Origin: JAAYLC01 sp964636665
GTDB taxonomy: Bacteria; Bacteroidota; Bacteroidia; Flavobacteriales; Flavobacteriaceae
NCBI GenBank assembly: GCA_964636665.1
Contig: CAZWVT010000002.1
Coordinates: forward strand, 1-64,000
Direction of reading: 5' to 3'
DNA length: 64,000 bases
A program made the position numbers and the translations under genes. This document shows, piece by piece, positions 19,068 to 27,755 of the stretch. Positions within the stretch are counted from its first letter, which is position 1, and every line of letters starts with the position of its first letter. A model generated the notes under the pieces. The model saw nothing but the letters and a program-made list of their open reading frames with translations, made no database searches and was not told the origin of the DNA.

Positions 19068-20348
19068 ATGGCAGTAGACTTACTACTTGGATTACAATGG
19101 GGCGACGAAGGAAAAGGAAAAATCGTCGATGTCCTCACAAAGAATTATGATATTATCGCTCGCTTTCAAGGAGGCCCAAACGCCGGACACACTTTGGAAT
19201 TTGACGGTATCAAACACGTTTTACGAACCATTCCATCGGGAATTTTTCACAAGAACAGCATTAATTTAATTGGAAACGGCGTTGTTATTGACCCCGTCGT
19301 ATTTGTAAAAGAATTGGAAGGACTGGATGCCTACCAAATTGATTACAAAAAGAATCTTTTGATTTCCCGTAAAGCACATTTGATTTTACCGACTCACCGT
19401 TTATTGGACGCTGCTTCTGAAGCTTCTAAAGGAAAAGCGAAAATCGGTTCTACTTTAAAAGGAATCGGTCCTACATATATGGACAAAACGGGAAGAAATG
19501 GAATCCGTGTCGGTGATTTGGAATTTGACAACTGGGAAGAAAAATATCGTGCTTTGGCCGATAAACACGAGGCCATGATAGGTTTCTACAATGTTGACAT
19601 TGAATATGATTTAGCTGATTTGGAAGCCGAATTTTTTTCGGCAATAGAAGTTTTAAAAACACTTAAATTTATAGACAGCGAAGAATATATTACCCAAGCT
19701 CAGAAAGATGGAAAAACAATTCTTGCTGAAGGAGCGCAAGGTTCTTTGCTGGATATTGATTTTGGAACCTATCCTTTTGTAACCTCCTCGAACACCACTG
19801 CTGCCGGCGCATGTACCGGACTTGGAGTGGCACCGAACAAGGTAAAGGACGTTTTCGGAATTTTTAAAGCTTACACAACCCGCGTTGGTGGCGGTCCGTT
19901 CCCAACCGAACTTTTTGACGATGTCGGTGTCACGATGGCAAAAGTTGGCAATGAATTTGGAGCTGTAACCGGAAGACCGAGAAGATGCGGATGGTTGGAT
20001 TTGGTTGCCTTACGTTATGCAGTTCAAGTAAATGGTGTTACAGAACTTATTATGATGAAAGCTGACGTATTAAGCGGATTTGAAAAAATTAAAATTTGTA
20101 CGGCTTATAATTATAAGGGGGAAAACATTCAGCACTTACCTTATTCTTTAGATGCAGAACACATCACTCCGGTTTATATCGAACTCGATGGTTGGAATGA
20201 AAATCTTACAGGAATTAAAAAAGATACAGATATTCCGAAAGCACTCAATAATTACATTTCATTTATTGAAGACGAACTAAAAATTCCAATAACCATCGTG
20301 TCTGTAGGACCTGATCGCACACAAACCATTCATAGAAAAAAACAATAA
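19068..20348 (+). CDS. purA: adenylosuccinate synthetase
   Basis: Joins IMP and aspartate using GTP in AMP biosynthesis. The 426-residue sequence has the N-terminal GLQWGDEGKGKIVD P-loop with catalytic Asp, GGPNAGHT, IGSTLKGIGPTYMDK, the GAQGSLLDIDFGTYPFVTSS block, and GRPRRCGWLDLVALRYA. It follows the Fur-like gene by 3 bp, so the two are translationally close. Its neighbour rsh makes ppGpp, a known inhibitor of PurA in other bacteria, which gives the grouping a metabolic sense. Confidence 0.97.
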   Translation: MAVDLLLGLQWGDEGKGKIVDVLTKNYDIIARFQGGPNAGHTLEFDGIKHVLRTIPSGIFHKNSINLIGNGVVIDPVVFVKELEGLDAYQIDYKKNLLISRKAHLILPTHRLLDAASEASKGKAKIGSTLKGIGPTYMDKTGRNGIRVGDLEFDNWEEKYRALADKHEAMIGFYNVDIEYDLADLEAEFFSAIEVLKTLKFIDSEEYITQAQKDGKTILAEGAQGSLLDIDFGTYPFVTSSNTTAAGACTGLGVAPNKVKDVFGIFKAYTTRVGGGPFPTELFDDVGVTMAKVGNEFGAVTGRPRRCGWLDLVALRYAVQVNGVTELIMMKADVLSGFEKIKICTAYNYKGENIQHLPYSLDAEHITPVYIELDGWNENLTGIKKDTDIPKALNNYISFIEDELKIPITIVSVGPDRTQTIHRKKQ

Positions 20349-20380
20349 CTCATTTCGATTGAGAATTAAAATAAATCCAT

Positions 20381-22096
20381 ATGTATAGAATGAATCGTTA
20401 TATCCACATTCTTTTTATATGTATGTTTTCTTTTTATCTATCTGCTCAAAATCAACAAAAAATTGATATTCAGTCGGGTTATTTGGAGATTCGACCGGAA
20501 TTTCCGGATGCTGCAATCTATACCAAAGACCAAACCGGACAAGTTTATATTGTTCACGACGGAATTGAAATGTGGTGTGATCAAGCTTTTGTGTACCTCA
20601 AGCACAATTTTGTCAAAGCTTATGGCGATGTGCGTATTCATCAGGGAGATACTATCACATTGCAAAGTAAATATGCAGAATACAATGGGGATACCCAATT
20701 TGCATTTGCCAGTGGAAATGTAGTTTTACAAGAACCTGACACGCAACTGGAAACTGATACAATTTTTTTCGACAGAACCAAGCAGCAAGCTTATTACCGA
20801 AGTGGTGGAACTGTTCGAGATACATCGAGTGTACTTACCAGCAAATACGGAAGGTATTTTACCGAAAGTAAAAAATATCAATTTTTAAGCGATGTTAAAA
20901 TTGTCAATCCCAAATACATTCTAAACAGTGAAAGATTGGATTTTTTCACAGAATCGGGAAATGCATTTCTGTACGGATCCTCAACAATTGAAGGCGAAAA
21001 TAGTACGATTTATTGCGAACGAGGATATTATGACACCCGAAACGATAGCGGATATTTTGTGAAAAACTCAAGGGTGGATTATGAAAATCGGATTTTGTAT
21101 GGTGACAGCATTTATTTTGACAGAAACAGGAATTTTGCTTCCGCCACGAATAACATCAGAGTTATAGATACCATAAACAACAGCATTGTCAGCGGTCATT
21201 ATGCAGAAGTTTATCGGGATAAAGATTCGGTATTTATTACAAAACGTGCGTTGGCAGTTACTGTAAATCAAGGTGATTCTATATATGTTCATGCTGATAC
21301 ACTACAAATAACCGGAAAACCTGAAAACAGAATTATCAAAGGTTTTTATCGCGCTCGGATATTCAAACCGGGAAATGAGCAAGAAGAACCCATGAGCGGA
21401 AAAAGTGATTCAATCTATACCAATGAAAATACCGGAATAACAAAAATGCTGCGAAATCCTGTGTTATGGAACGGTGAAAACCAGATAACAGGAGATACCA
21501 TTCATCTAATTTCAAACACACAAACTGAGCAATTAGATTCACTAAAGGTTTTTAACAATGTTTTTATAATTCAAAAAGACAGCCTCGGATACAATCAAGT
21601 CAAAGGTGAAAATATGGTTGGATTATTTGTTGAAAATGAATTAAATACCATTCACATCAATAAAAACACACAAGTAATTTATTTTTCAAGAAATGACAAC
21701 GATGAACTCATCGGAATCAATCACACCTTGGCAAGTTCTATCGATATTTATCTGGAAGAACAACAGATTACGGGCATTCGATTTAATAAAAATGTTCAGG
21801 GAAAGTTATATCCCCTTTCTAAATTTCCGGAAAATGCACGCATATTAATTGGCTTTAATTGGCGGGGCGATGAAAGACTATTTACAAAAGAAGATTTGTT
21901 TAAAGGAAAACCGGAGCCGGAACTTCCGATTATAAGAGGAATCGAACTCCCACCGACGGAGATTGATTTTTTTGAATATGACTCAAATGCTATAATTCCC
22001 AAAGAATCAAATTTATCACAAGATGAACTTCGACATCGAAAAGACGAACCCACTCAGAAAAAAGATGAATTTGAAGAATTAGAGAAAACATTTTAG
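20381..22096 (+). CDS. OstA/LptA-like periplasmic protein
   Basis: 571 residues with a signal peptide (cleavage near SAQ at 22). The rest is a long series of LptA/OstA-type beta strands: GDTITLQSKYAEYNGDTQ, SGNVVLQEPD, LTSKYGRYF, VKGENMVGLF. The pattern is a beta-jellyroll that extends the lipopolysaccharide bridge between membranes. It lacks the LptD barrel, so it resembles the Bacteroidota OstA-like family rather than LptD. The tail is charged (RKDEPTQKKDEFEELE). With lptB, kdsD and kdsA in the window it points to lipopolysaccharide transport. A second ATG 9 bp in is an alternative start. Confidence 0.8.
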   Translation: MYRMNRYIHILFICMFSFYLSAQNQQKIDIQSGYLEIRPEFPDAAIYTKDQTGQVYIVHDGIEMWCDQAFVYLKHNFVKAYGDVRIHQGDTITLQSKYAEYNGDTQFAFASGNVVLQEPDTQLETDTIFFDRTKQQAYYRSGGTVRDTSSVLTSKYGRYFTESKKYQFLSDVKIVNPKYILNSERLDFFTESGNAFLYGSSTIEGENSTIYCERGYYDTRNDSGYFVKNSRVDYENRILYGDSIYFDRNRNFASATNNIRVIDTINNSIVSGHYAEVYRDKDSVFITKRALAVTVNQGDSIYVHADTLQITGKPENRIIKGFYRARIFKPGNEQEEPMSGKSDSIYTNENTGITKMLRNPVLWNGENQITGDTIHLISNTQTEQLDSLKVFNNVFIIQKDSLGYNQVKGENMVGLFVENELNTIHINKNTQVIYFSRNDNDELIGINHTLASSIDIYLEEQQITGIRFNKNVQGKLYPLSKFPENARILIGFNWRGDERLFTKEDLFKGKPEPELPIIRGIELPPTEIDFFEYDSNAIIPKESNLSQDELRHRKDEPTQKKDEFEELEKTF

Positions 22097-22123
22097 AACT
22101 TGATTTTATAATGGCTGTAAATT

Positions 22124-23299
22124 ATGAGAGCAGATTTTTTAAAATATCAAACACAGACTACACCCCACCCGTTGGCGGTAGAAATATCCCATGCGTCCGG
22201 AAGTTACATCTATGATTACCAAGGAAATAAACATTTGGATTTTGTTGCCGGCGTTTCTGCATCAACCTTAGGTCATCGCCATCCGCGAGTTATTAATGCC
22301 ATAAAAAACCAATTAGACAAATATCTCCACGTAATGGTTTACGGTGAATATATTCAGCAACCGGCGGTGCAATTCACCAAATTATTAGCTAAAAATCTGC
22401 CGGATCCGCTTAACACCACCTATTTAGTCAACAGCGGGACTGAGGCGATTGAAGGCGCTTTAAAATTGGCACGTCGCATTACCGGAAGAACTGAAATTTT
22501 ATATGCGCATCAGGCCTACCACGGAAATACAATGGGTTCGATGAGTGTTATGGGGTTTGAAGAACGTAAAAAACCTTTCCAACCTCTTGTTCCTGATTGT
22601 CATCCTATTCATTTTAATAACATTGACGACATTGATAAAATCACCAATAAAACCGCTGCAATTATTTTAGAAACCATCCAAGGTGGCGCAGGATTTATCG
22701 AACCAAAAAATAATTATTTAAATAAAATCAGAGAACGTTGTGATAAAACCGAAACCCTTTTGATTTTGGATGAAATTCAACCCGGTTTTGGACGCACGGG
22801 AAAATTGTTTGGTTTTCAGAATTACGATGTTGTTCCGGATATACTCGTGATGGGTAAAGGAATGGCTTCAGGAATGCCGGTGGGTGCTTTTACTGCTTCT
22901 GAAGAATACATGGATTTACTCAAAGACAATCCAAAGATGGGACACATCACAACTTTTGGAGGGAATGCCGTAATTGCCGCTGCTGCATTGGCTACGTTGC
23001 AAGAGTTAACAGAAACCGATTTGATGTCAGAAGTTTTGGAAAAAGAAAAACTGTTCCGAAAATATTTGAAGCATCCGAAAATTGTGGAAATTCGCGGTCG
23101 TGGATTGATGCTTGCTCCTATTTTAGAAAGCGGAGAACTCGCCAACAAAGTGATTTTAGAGTGTAAAAATAGAGGGGTAATTCTTTTTTGGTTGCTTTTT
23201 GAAACAAGAGCCTTACGAATAACACCACCCTTAACAATTAGCAATGAAGAAATTAAAGAAGGATGCGAAATAATTCTAAATGTTTTGGACACAGTTTGA
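22124..23299 (+). CDS. class III PLP-dependent aminotransferase
   Basis: 391 residues of the acetylornithine/ornithine/4-aminobutyrate aminotransferase group. Features: GNKHLDFVAGVSASTLGHRHP at the start, NSGTEAIEGALKLAR (103-117, phosphate-binding), LILDEIQPGFGRTG (cofactor Asp 216), and the Schiff-base lysine in VMGKGMASGMP (Lys 245). Substrate cannot be decided from sequence; no arginine-biosynthesis genes are adjacent. It lies 27 bp after the OstA-like gene and may be co-transcribed. Confidence 0.88.
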   Translation: MRADFLKYQTQTTPHPLAVEISHASGSYIYDYQGNKHLDFVAGVSASTLGHRHPRVINAIKNQLDKYLHVMVYGEYIQQPAVQFTKLLAKNLPDPLNTTYLVNSGTEAIEGALKLARRITGRTEILYAHQAYHGNTMGSMSVMGFEERKKPFQPLVPDCHPIHFNNIDDIDKITNKTAAIILETIQGGAGFIEPKNNYLNKIRERCDKTETLLILDEIQPGFGRTGKLFGFQNYDVVPDILVMGKGMASGMPVGAFTASEEYMDLLKDNPKMGHITTFGGNAVIAAAALATLQELTETDLMSEVLEKEKLFRKYLKHPKIVEIRGRGLMLAPILESGELANKVILECKNRGVILFWLLFETRALRITPPLTISNEEIKEGCEIILNVLDTV

Positions 23300-23504
23300 A
23301 TTCTACAATAAAATCCTATCTCAACGAGAGGCAATCAATAAATTTCACAACATTATTGGCGAATCAATAGTTAATATGGTTGTTTTTTTAATACTATTAT
23401 TATATTCACAGCATTGTTGATAAGTCGGTTAACAACAAAATTGGCACATCCTTTGACTGTTTATTAATATTGCTTTTCTTTAATAACGAAGGAGCATTAA
23501 ATTT

Positions 23505-24911
23505 ATGCCTATGTATTTTGAATCTGAGGGACAAGAGAATTTTTCAATAGATAAATTTGAATCAATGTTAAAATCAAACCAGATTCTGTTTTTTGATTCC
23601 GATGAGTTTGAAGACATTGTAAATTATTATTTAGAAAACGGAAAAATTCATTTAGCACGTAAAGCAATCAAATTGGGATTGGAACAACATCCCGATTGTT
23701 CTAGTTTAAAGATTTATAAAGTTGAAATTCTAATAATTGAAGACAAACTCGAAGAAGCTGATCAACTATTAGAAGAAGTTTTCTATTTAGAACAAGGAAA
23801 TGAAGAGTTTTATATCCAAAAAGCAACCATTTTTTCTCGAACCGATAATCATTTAGGAGCTATAAATCTTTTGAAAAGAGCCCTCGAAATAACAAATAAT
23901 CCGGAATATATTTATACCCTGTTAGGTATGGAATATATATTTAGAGATGATTATGAAAATGCTTTAATATATCTTTCCAAATGCGTAGGTGACGATTATG
24001 ACGATTACCCAATACTTTATAACATTGTTTTTTGCTATGAATATTTAGGGAGAGTGGATGAAGCAATAGTTTTTTTGAATGATTATTTAGAAAAAAACCC
24101 ATATTCTGCTAACGGCTGGCAACAAATCGGAAGGCTTTATTATAAACAAAAAGACTATAAAAAAGCATTAGAAGCATACGATTATGCCATCTTCAGCAAA
24201 GATACCTTTTTCCGAGCTTATATTGAAAAAGGCAAAACTTTGGAAAAGCTCGGCAAATGGGATAAAGCCATAGAAATTTACACCCTGACTCTCAGTTTAG
24301 AACATCCTACCTCCTATGCCCTTCTTCGTATGGGAAAATGTTATGCAAAATTAGGGAAACCCGAAATTGCTTTGGATTTTTATTTAAAATGCATTACAGA
24401 AGATCCATTATTGGATAAAGGATGGACAACAATTGCTGATTTTTATTACAAATCTAAAGACTATAACAAGGCATTAGAATATATCAATAAAGCATTGGCG
24501 ATTGATGCTGAAAATGTCCTTTTCTGGAAACGCTATGCTAAAATAAACAAAAAACTGAAAAAATATCAAGAAGCTGAAATCGGATATAGCAAAGCATTGG
24601 AATTCGGAAATTACGAATTGGATTCTTGGATATCACGAGGCGATATTTTGATTACACTCGGCGAGTATCAATCCGCTATTGATAATTTTCAAGAAGCTTT
24701 GGAATTTTATCCTGAACATCCTGAAATTGAATATCGACTTTCCGGACTTTATTTCTCACTGCAAAAAAATTCAAAAGCAGAGATTCATCTTCGAAACGCA
24801 CTTAATAACGAGCCGGAATTCATTATGATTATCGAAGAGCTTTTCCCCTTGGTTTATCAGATGAAGAAATTCAAACAGATTGTGGCGCAACATACAAATA
24901 CTTCTCTTTAA
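23505..24911 (+). CDS. tetratricopeptide repeat protein
   Basis: 468 residues with about ten TPR units throughout, for example NGWQQIGRLYYKQKDYKKAL and the repeats after it. There is no signal peptide or membrane segment, so it is a cytoplasmic scaffold-type protein. The N-terminus is acidic. TPR proteins mediate protein contacts; partners are unknown. The 205-bp upstream gap contains no gene; a purine-rich AAGGAG sits about 13 bp before the ATG, unusual here where leaders are A-rich. Confidence 0.85.
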   Translation: MPMYFESEGQENFSIDKFESMLKSNQILFFDSDEFEDIVNYYLENGKIHLARKAIKLGLEQHPDCSSLKIYKVEILIIEDKLEEADQLLEEVFYLEQGNEEFYIQKATIFSRTDNHLGAINLLKRALEITNNPEYIYTLLGMEYIFRDDYENALIYLSKCVGDDYDDYPILYNIVFCYEYLGRVDEAIVFLNDYLEKNPYSANGWQQIGRLYYKQKDYKKALEAYDYAIFSKDTFFRAYIEKGKTLEKLGKWDKAIEIYTLTLSLEHPTSYALLRMGKCYAKLGKPEIALDFYLKCITEDPLLDKGWTTIADFYYKSKDYNKALEYINKALAIDAENVLFWKRYAKINKKLKKYQEAEIGYSKALEFGNYELDSWISRGDILITLGEYQSAIDNFQEALEFYPEHPEIEYRLSGLYFSLQKNSKAEIHLRNALNNEPEFIMIIEELFPLVYQMKKFKQIVAQHTNTSL

Positions 24912-24947
24912 AATTATGTAAATTTGACGCTTATTTTATAAAAAATC

Positions 24948-25919
24948 ATGAAGCGTAATTTTAAAGATTATTTGCTTGTTTACGGCAAAGGTTTATTCAT
25001 GGGAGCTGCCGATATCGTTCCCGGAGTTTCAGGAGGAACCATTGCATTCATCAGCGGAATTTATGAAGAACTTGTCGAAACCATTCACAAGTTGGATTTT
25101 AAATTTTTTAAAGTCTGGAAAAGCGAAGGATTTCTAAGTGCGTGGAAAACATATAATCTTTCTTTCCTGCTCACCCTGGTGTTGGGAATATTTACCAGCA
25201 TCGTTGCTTTCGCAAATTTGATTCTATGGCTGATGGATACTTATCCGATTCCGGTATGGGCTTTTTTCTTTGGGCTTATTCTGGCGAGTATCGTTTATGT
25301 TGCCAAACAAATTAACCGGTGGACTGTCAAAGATATGGCAGGACTTGTCATTGCCAGTATTCTTTCCTATTTGATAACCATTATTGAACCGATGGGAACT
25401 ATAGAAAGCAATTTCTTTTTATTTTTTGCAGGATTTATTGCAATTATCGCCATGATTCTTCCCGGAATTTCAGGAGCATTTATTCTTATTTTAATAGGCG
25501 CTTATGCCGGAGTAATGGGAATTATTACGCAACTAAGTGATGGTTTGGTTTTGATGGATTTTGAAATGTTAGGTAACGCCCTCATCAAAGTCCTGATTTT
25601 TGGAATCGGCGCCATTGTCGGTCTAAAATCCTTTTCCGGAATATTAAACTGGATGTTTAAAAATTATAAAAACCTGACATTAGCTGTTTTAACCGGGTTT
25701 ATGATAGGTGCATTAAATAAAATATGGCCGTGGAAAGAAGTATTGCAATACCGCATTAATTCTTCCGGTGAAAATGTGCCCTTTATTGAAAAAAGTATTT
25801 TACCCTCACAATATGCCGGAGATTCACAATTATTTATAGCTGTAATATTTGTATTTATAGGATTTCTGATTATTTTTCTAATTGAGTTTTTGGCTAATCT
25901 CAAAACCAATAAACGATAA
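24948..25919 (+). CDS. DUF368 membrane protein, putative polyprenyl-phosphate transporter
   Basis: 323 residues with about eight to nine membrane segments. The family signature GAADIVPGVSGGTIAF is at 19-34 and the second repeat motif ILPGISGAFILILIGAY near 170. DUF368 proteins have been shown in other bacteria (PopT) to recycle undecaprenyl phosphate across the membrane for envelope synthesis; that role is inferred here. A TAAATTTG box lies at 24919-24926. It is followed 12 bp later by a paralogue. Confidence 0.88.
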   Translation: MKRNFKDYLLVYGKGLFMGAADIVPGVSGGTIAFISGIYEELVETIHKLDFKFFKVWKSEGFLSAWKTYNLSFLLTLVLGIFTSIVAFANLILWLMDTYPIPVWAFFFGLILASIVYVAKQINRWTVKDMAGLVIASILSYLITIIEPMGTIESNFFLFFAGFIAIIAMILPGISGAFILILIGAYAGVMGIITQLSDGLVLMDFEMLGNALIKVLIFGIGAIVGLKSFSGILNWMFKNYKNLTLAVLTGFMIGALNKIWPWKEVLQYRINSSGENVPFIEKSILPSQYAGDSQLFIAVIFVFIGFLIIFLIEFLANLKTNKR

Positions 25920-25931
25920 TCACAATTTTTT

Positions 25932-26948
25932 ATGCCCAATAAACGAACACTCTCAGACAATATCTGGTTATTTCTAAAAGGTCTTGGAATGGGTGCTGCC
26001 AATAAAGTTCCGGGAGTGTCGGGTGGAGTGGTTGCGTTTGTCGGTGGATTTTATGAAGAATTTATTTATTCGCTTCAAAAAGTAAATAAAAATGCTTTTA
26101 AACTATTAATTTCCGGTCGCTTTAAAAGTTTTTACCACTACATTAACGGGAATTTTTTGACTTTTCTCCTTGCGGGAATGGTGGTCAGCTTTTTTTCCGT
26201 TTCAAAAATTCTGGATTACCTAATTGCACATTATGAACTTTATGTATGGAGCGCATTCTTTGGAATGATTATAGGCTCTATCTACTATCTGCTTAAAGAC
26301 TTTGGAAGCTGGAAAAAGAAATACGTTCTCTATGTTTTATTAGGTACCTCCGTCGGATTAGGAATAAGTTTTTTGGAACCTGCTACAGAAAACGGTAATC
26401 TTTTGTTTGTGTTTTTCTGTGGCATTATCAGCATTTCCGGAATGACACTGCCCGGTCTTTCAGGTTCGTTTATTCTTATGCTAATCGGAAATTACGTTTT
26501 GCTTCTTGTTGATTCCGTCAATGCTTTGTACGATACTTTTGCCGAAATATTTCAAGGAGATTTTTCTTGGACAGCAAATGTCGAACGCATCCGCCTTTTA
26601 AAAATTTTAGCAGTTTTTACACTGGGTTCGCTTTTTGGGTTGGTGACTTTTTCTCATTTATTGGCTTATGTACTCAAACACTTAAGAAAAATAACTTTTG
26701 CCATTATCATTGGATTTATTGCCGGGTCCTTAGGAGTAGTCTGGCCTTGGAAAAGACCGATTTACGGCATCGCATCCCACGATGAAAGCCCAAAAGGTGC
26801 AGCCGATGACATCATCGTTGGTTATCAGCGTTATCTTCCTTCGGAATTCAATATAGAAACCTTTTGGGCACTTGTTTTTATTGTGATTGGAGTACTGATA
26901 GTTTTAGGGCTTGATTGGTATCATTTATATAAAAAGAATAATGGCTGA
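25932..26948 (+). CDS. second DUF368 membrane protein, paralogue of the preceding gene
   Basis: 338 residues, same topology as its neighbour, with GAANKVPGVSGGVVAF near 18-33 and TLPGLSGSFILMLIGNY in the second half. The Asp-Ile of the first copy's ADIVPG is Asn-Lys here, a difference in the signature that may alter substrate or mechanism. Tandem placement, a 12-bp gap and similar length point to duplication. Its last 8 bp overlap the start of aroE, so the two are probably translationally coupled. Confidence 0.88.
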   Translation: MPNKRTLSDNIWLFLKGLGMGAANKVPGVSGGVVAFVGGFYEEFIYSLQKVNKNAFKLLISGRFKSFYHYINGNFLTFLLAGMVVSFFSVSKILDYLIAHYELYVWSAFFGMIIGSIYYLLKDFGSWKKKYVLYVLLGTSVGLGISFLEPATENGNLLFVFFCGIISISGMTLPGLSGSFILMLIGNYVLLLVDSVNALYDTFAEIFQGDFSWTANVERIRLLKILAVFTLGSLFGLVTFSHLLAYVLKHLRKITFAIIIGFIAGSLGVVWPWKRPIYGIASHDESPKGAADDIIVGYQRYLPSEFNIETFWALVFIVIGVLIVLGLDWYHLYKKNNG

Positions 26949-27669
26949 ATTCGGACTCATCGGAAAAAATATCGCATATTCTTTCTCTAAAAACTATTTT
27001 CAGAACAAATTCAAAAACGAGCAACTTGCTCATAGTTATAAAAATTACGATTTACCGGATTTATCTGCTTTTCCCGAGATTATCAAAAATCCAGAATTAA
27101 AAGGATTAAACGTTACCATTCCTTATAAAGAAGCCATTTTACCCTATTTAGATGATGTTGATGAAATTGCCCAAAAAATAGGTGCGGTAAACACCATTAG
27201 GATTCTCTCAAATGGTAAAACAAAAGGCTATAACACAGATTGTTATGGTTTCTCGGAAGCTTTAAAACCTTATTTGCCGTTGTTCAATAAAAATGCATTG
27301 ATTTTAGGAACCGGAGGCGCATCGAAAGCCATTGTCTTTGCACTGCAACAATTGGATTTTAATACTTCTTATGTAAGTCGACAAAAATCAAAAGATGTTT
27401 TTCATTATGAAATGCTGACTGAAGAGATTATCCGCTCACATGCACTTATTGTAAATTGCACTCCGGTGGGAACCTACCCAAATATTTCCGAGACTCCTAA
27501 TCTACCCTACCATTTTCTCGAACCAAATCACTTGCTTTTCGACTTAATTTACAATCCGGAAAAAACGGCATTCTTAAAAAAAGGAATTGAAAATAACGCC
27601 TTAATATCCAACGGTCTGAAAATGCTTTATTTACAAGCAGACAAAGCGTGGGAAATCTGGAATGAGTAA
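26941..27669 (+). CDS. aroE: shikimate dehydrogenase
   Basis: NADP-dependent reduction of 3-dehydroshikimate in aromatic amino-acid and menaquinone biosynthesis. From ATG 26941 it has 242 residues: FGLIGKNIAYSFSKNYF (substrate-binding serines), NVTIPYKEAILPYLD with catalytic Lys, GAVNTI, NTDCYGF, the nucleotide loop LGTGGASKAIVFAL, and NCTPVGTYP. The open frame extends 30 bp further upstream, but the later ATG gives the family N-terminus. Confidence 0.95.
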   Translation: MAEFGLIGKNIAYSFSKNYFQNKFKNEQLAHSYKNYDLPDLSAFPEIIKNPELKGLNVTIPYKEAILPYLDDVDEIAQKIGAVNTIRILSNGKTKGYNTDCYGFSEALKPYLPLFNKNALILGTGGASKAIVFALQQLDFNTSYVSRQKSKDVFHYEMLTEEIIRSHALIVNCTPVGTYPNISETPNLPYHFLEPNHLLFDLIYNPEKTAFLKKGIENNALISNGLKMLYLQADKAWEIWNE

Positions 27670-27755
27670 TTTTGAAAAAATACAATCCTGCTTTGTCAAG
27701 TCATCAGTTGTTAGTATCTTGACCTCCAAAGAAACGAACATAAACATTTACAAAA

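Noticed and set aside
22822..23334. 170-residue minus-strand frame
   Set aside because: Antisense to the aminotransferase gene, whose motifs are fully conserved; the frame arises from codon bias.
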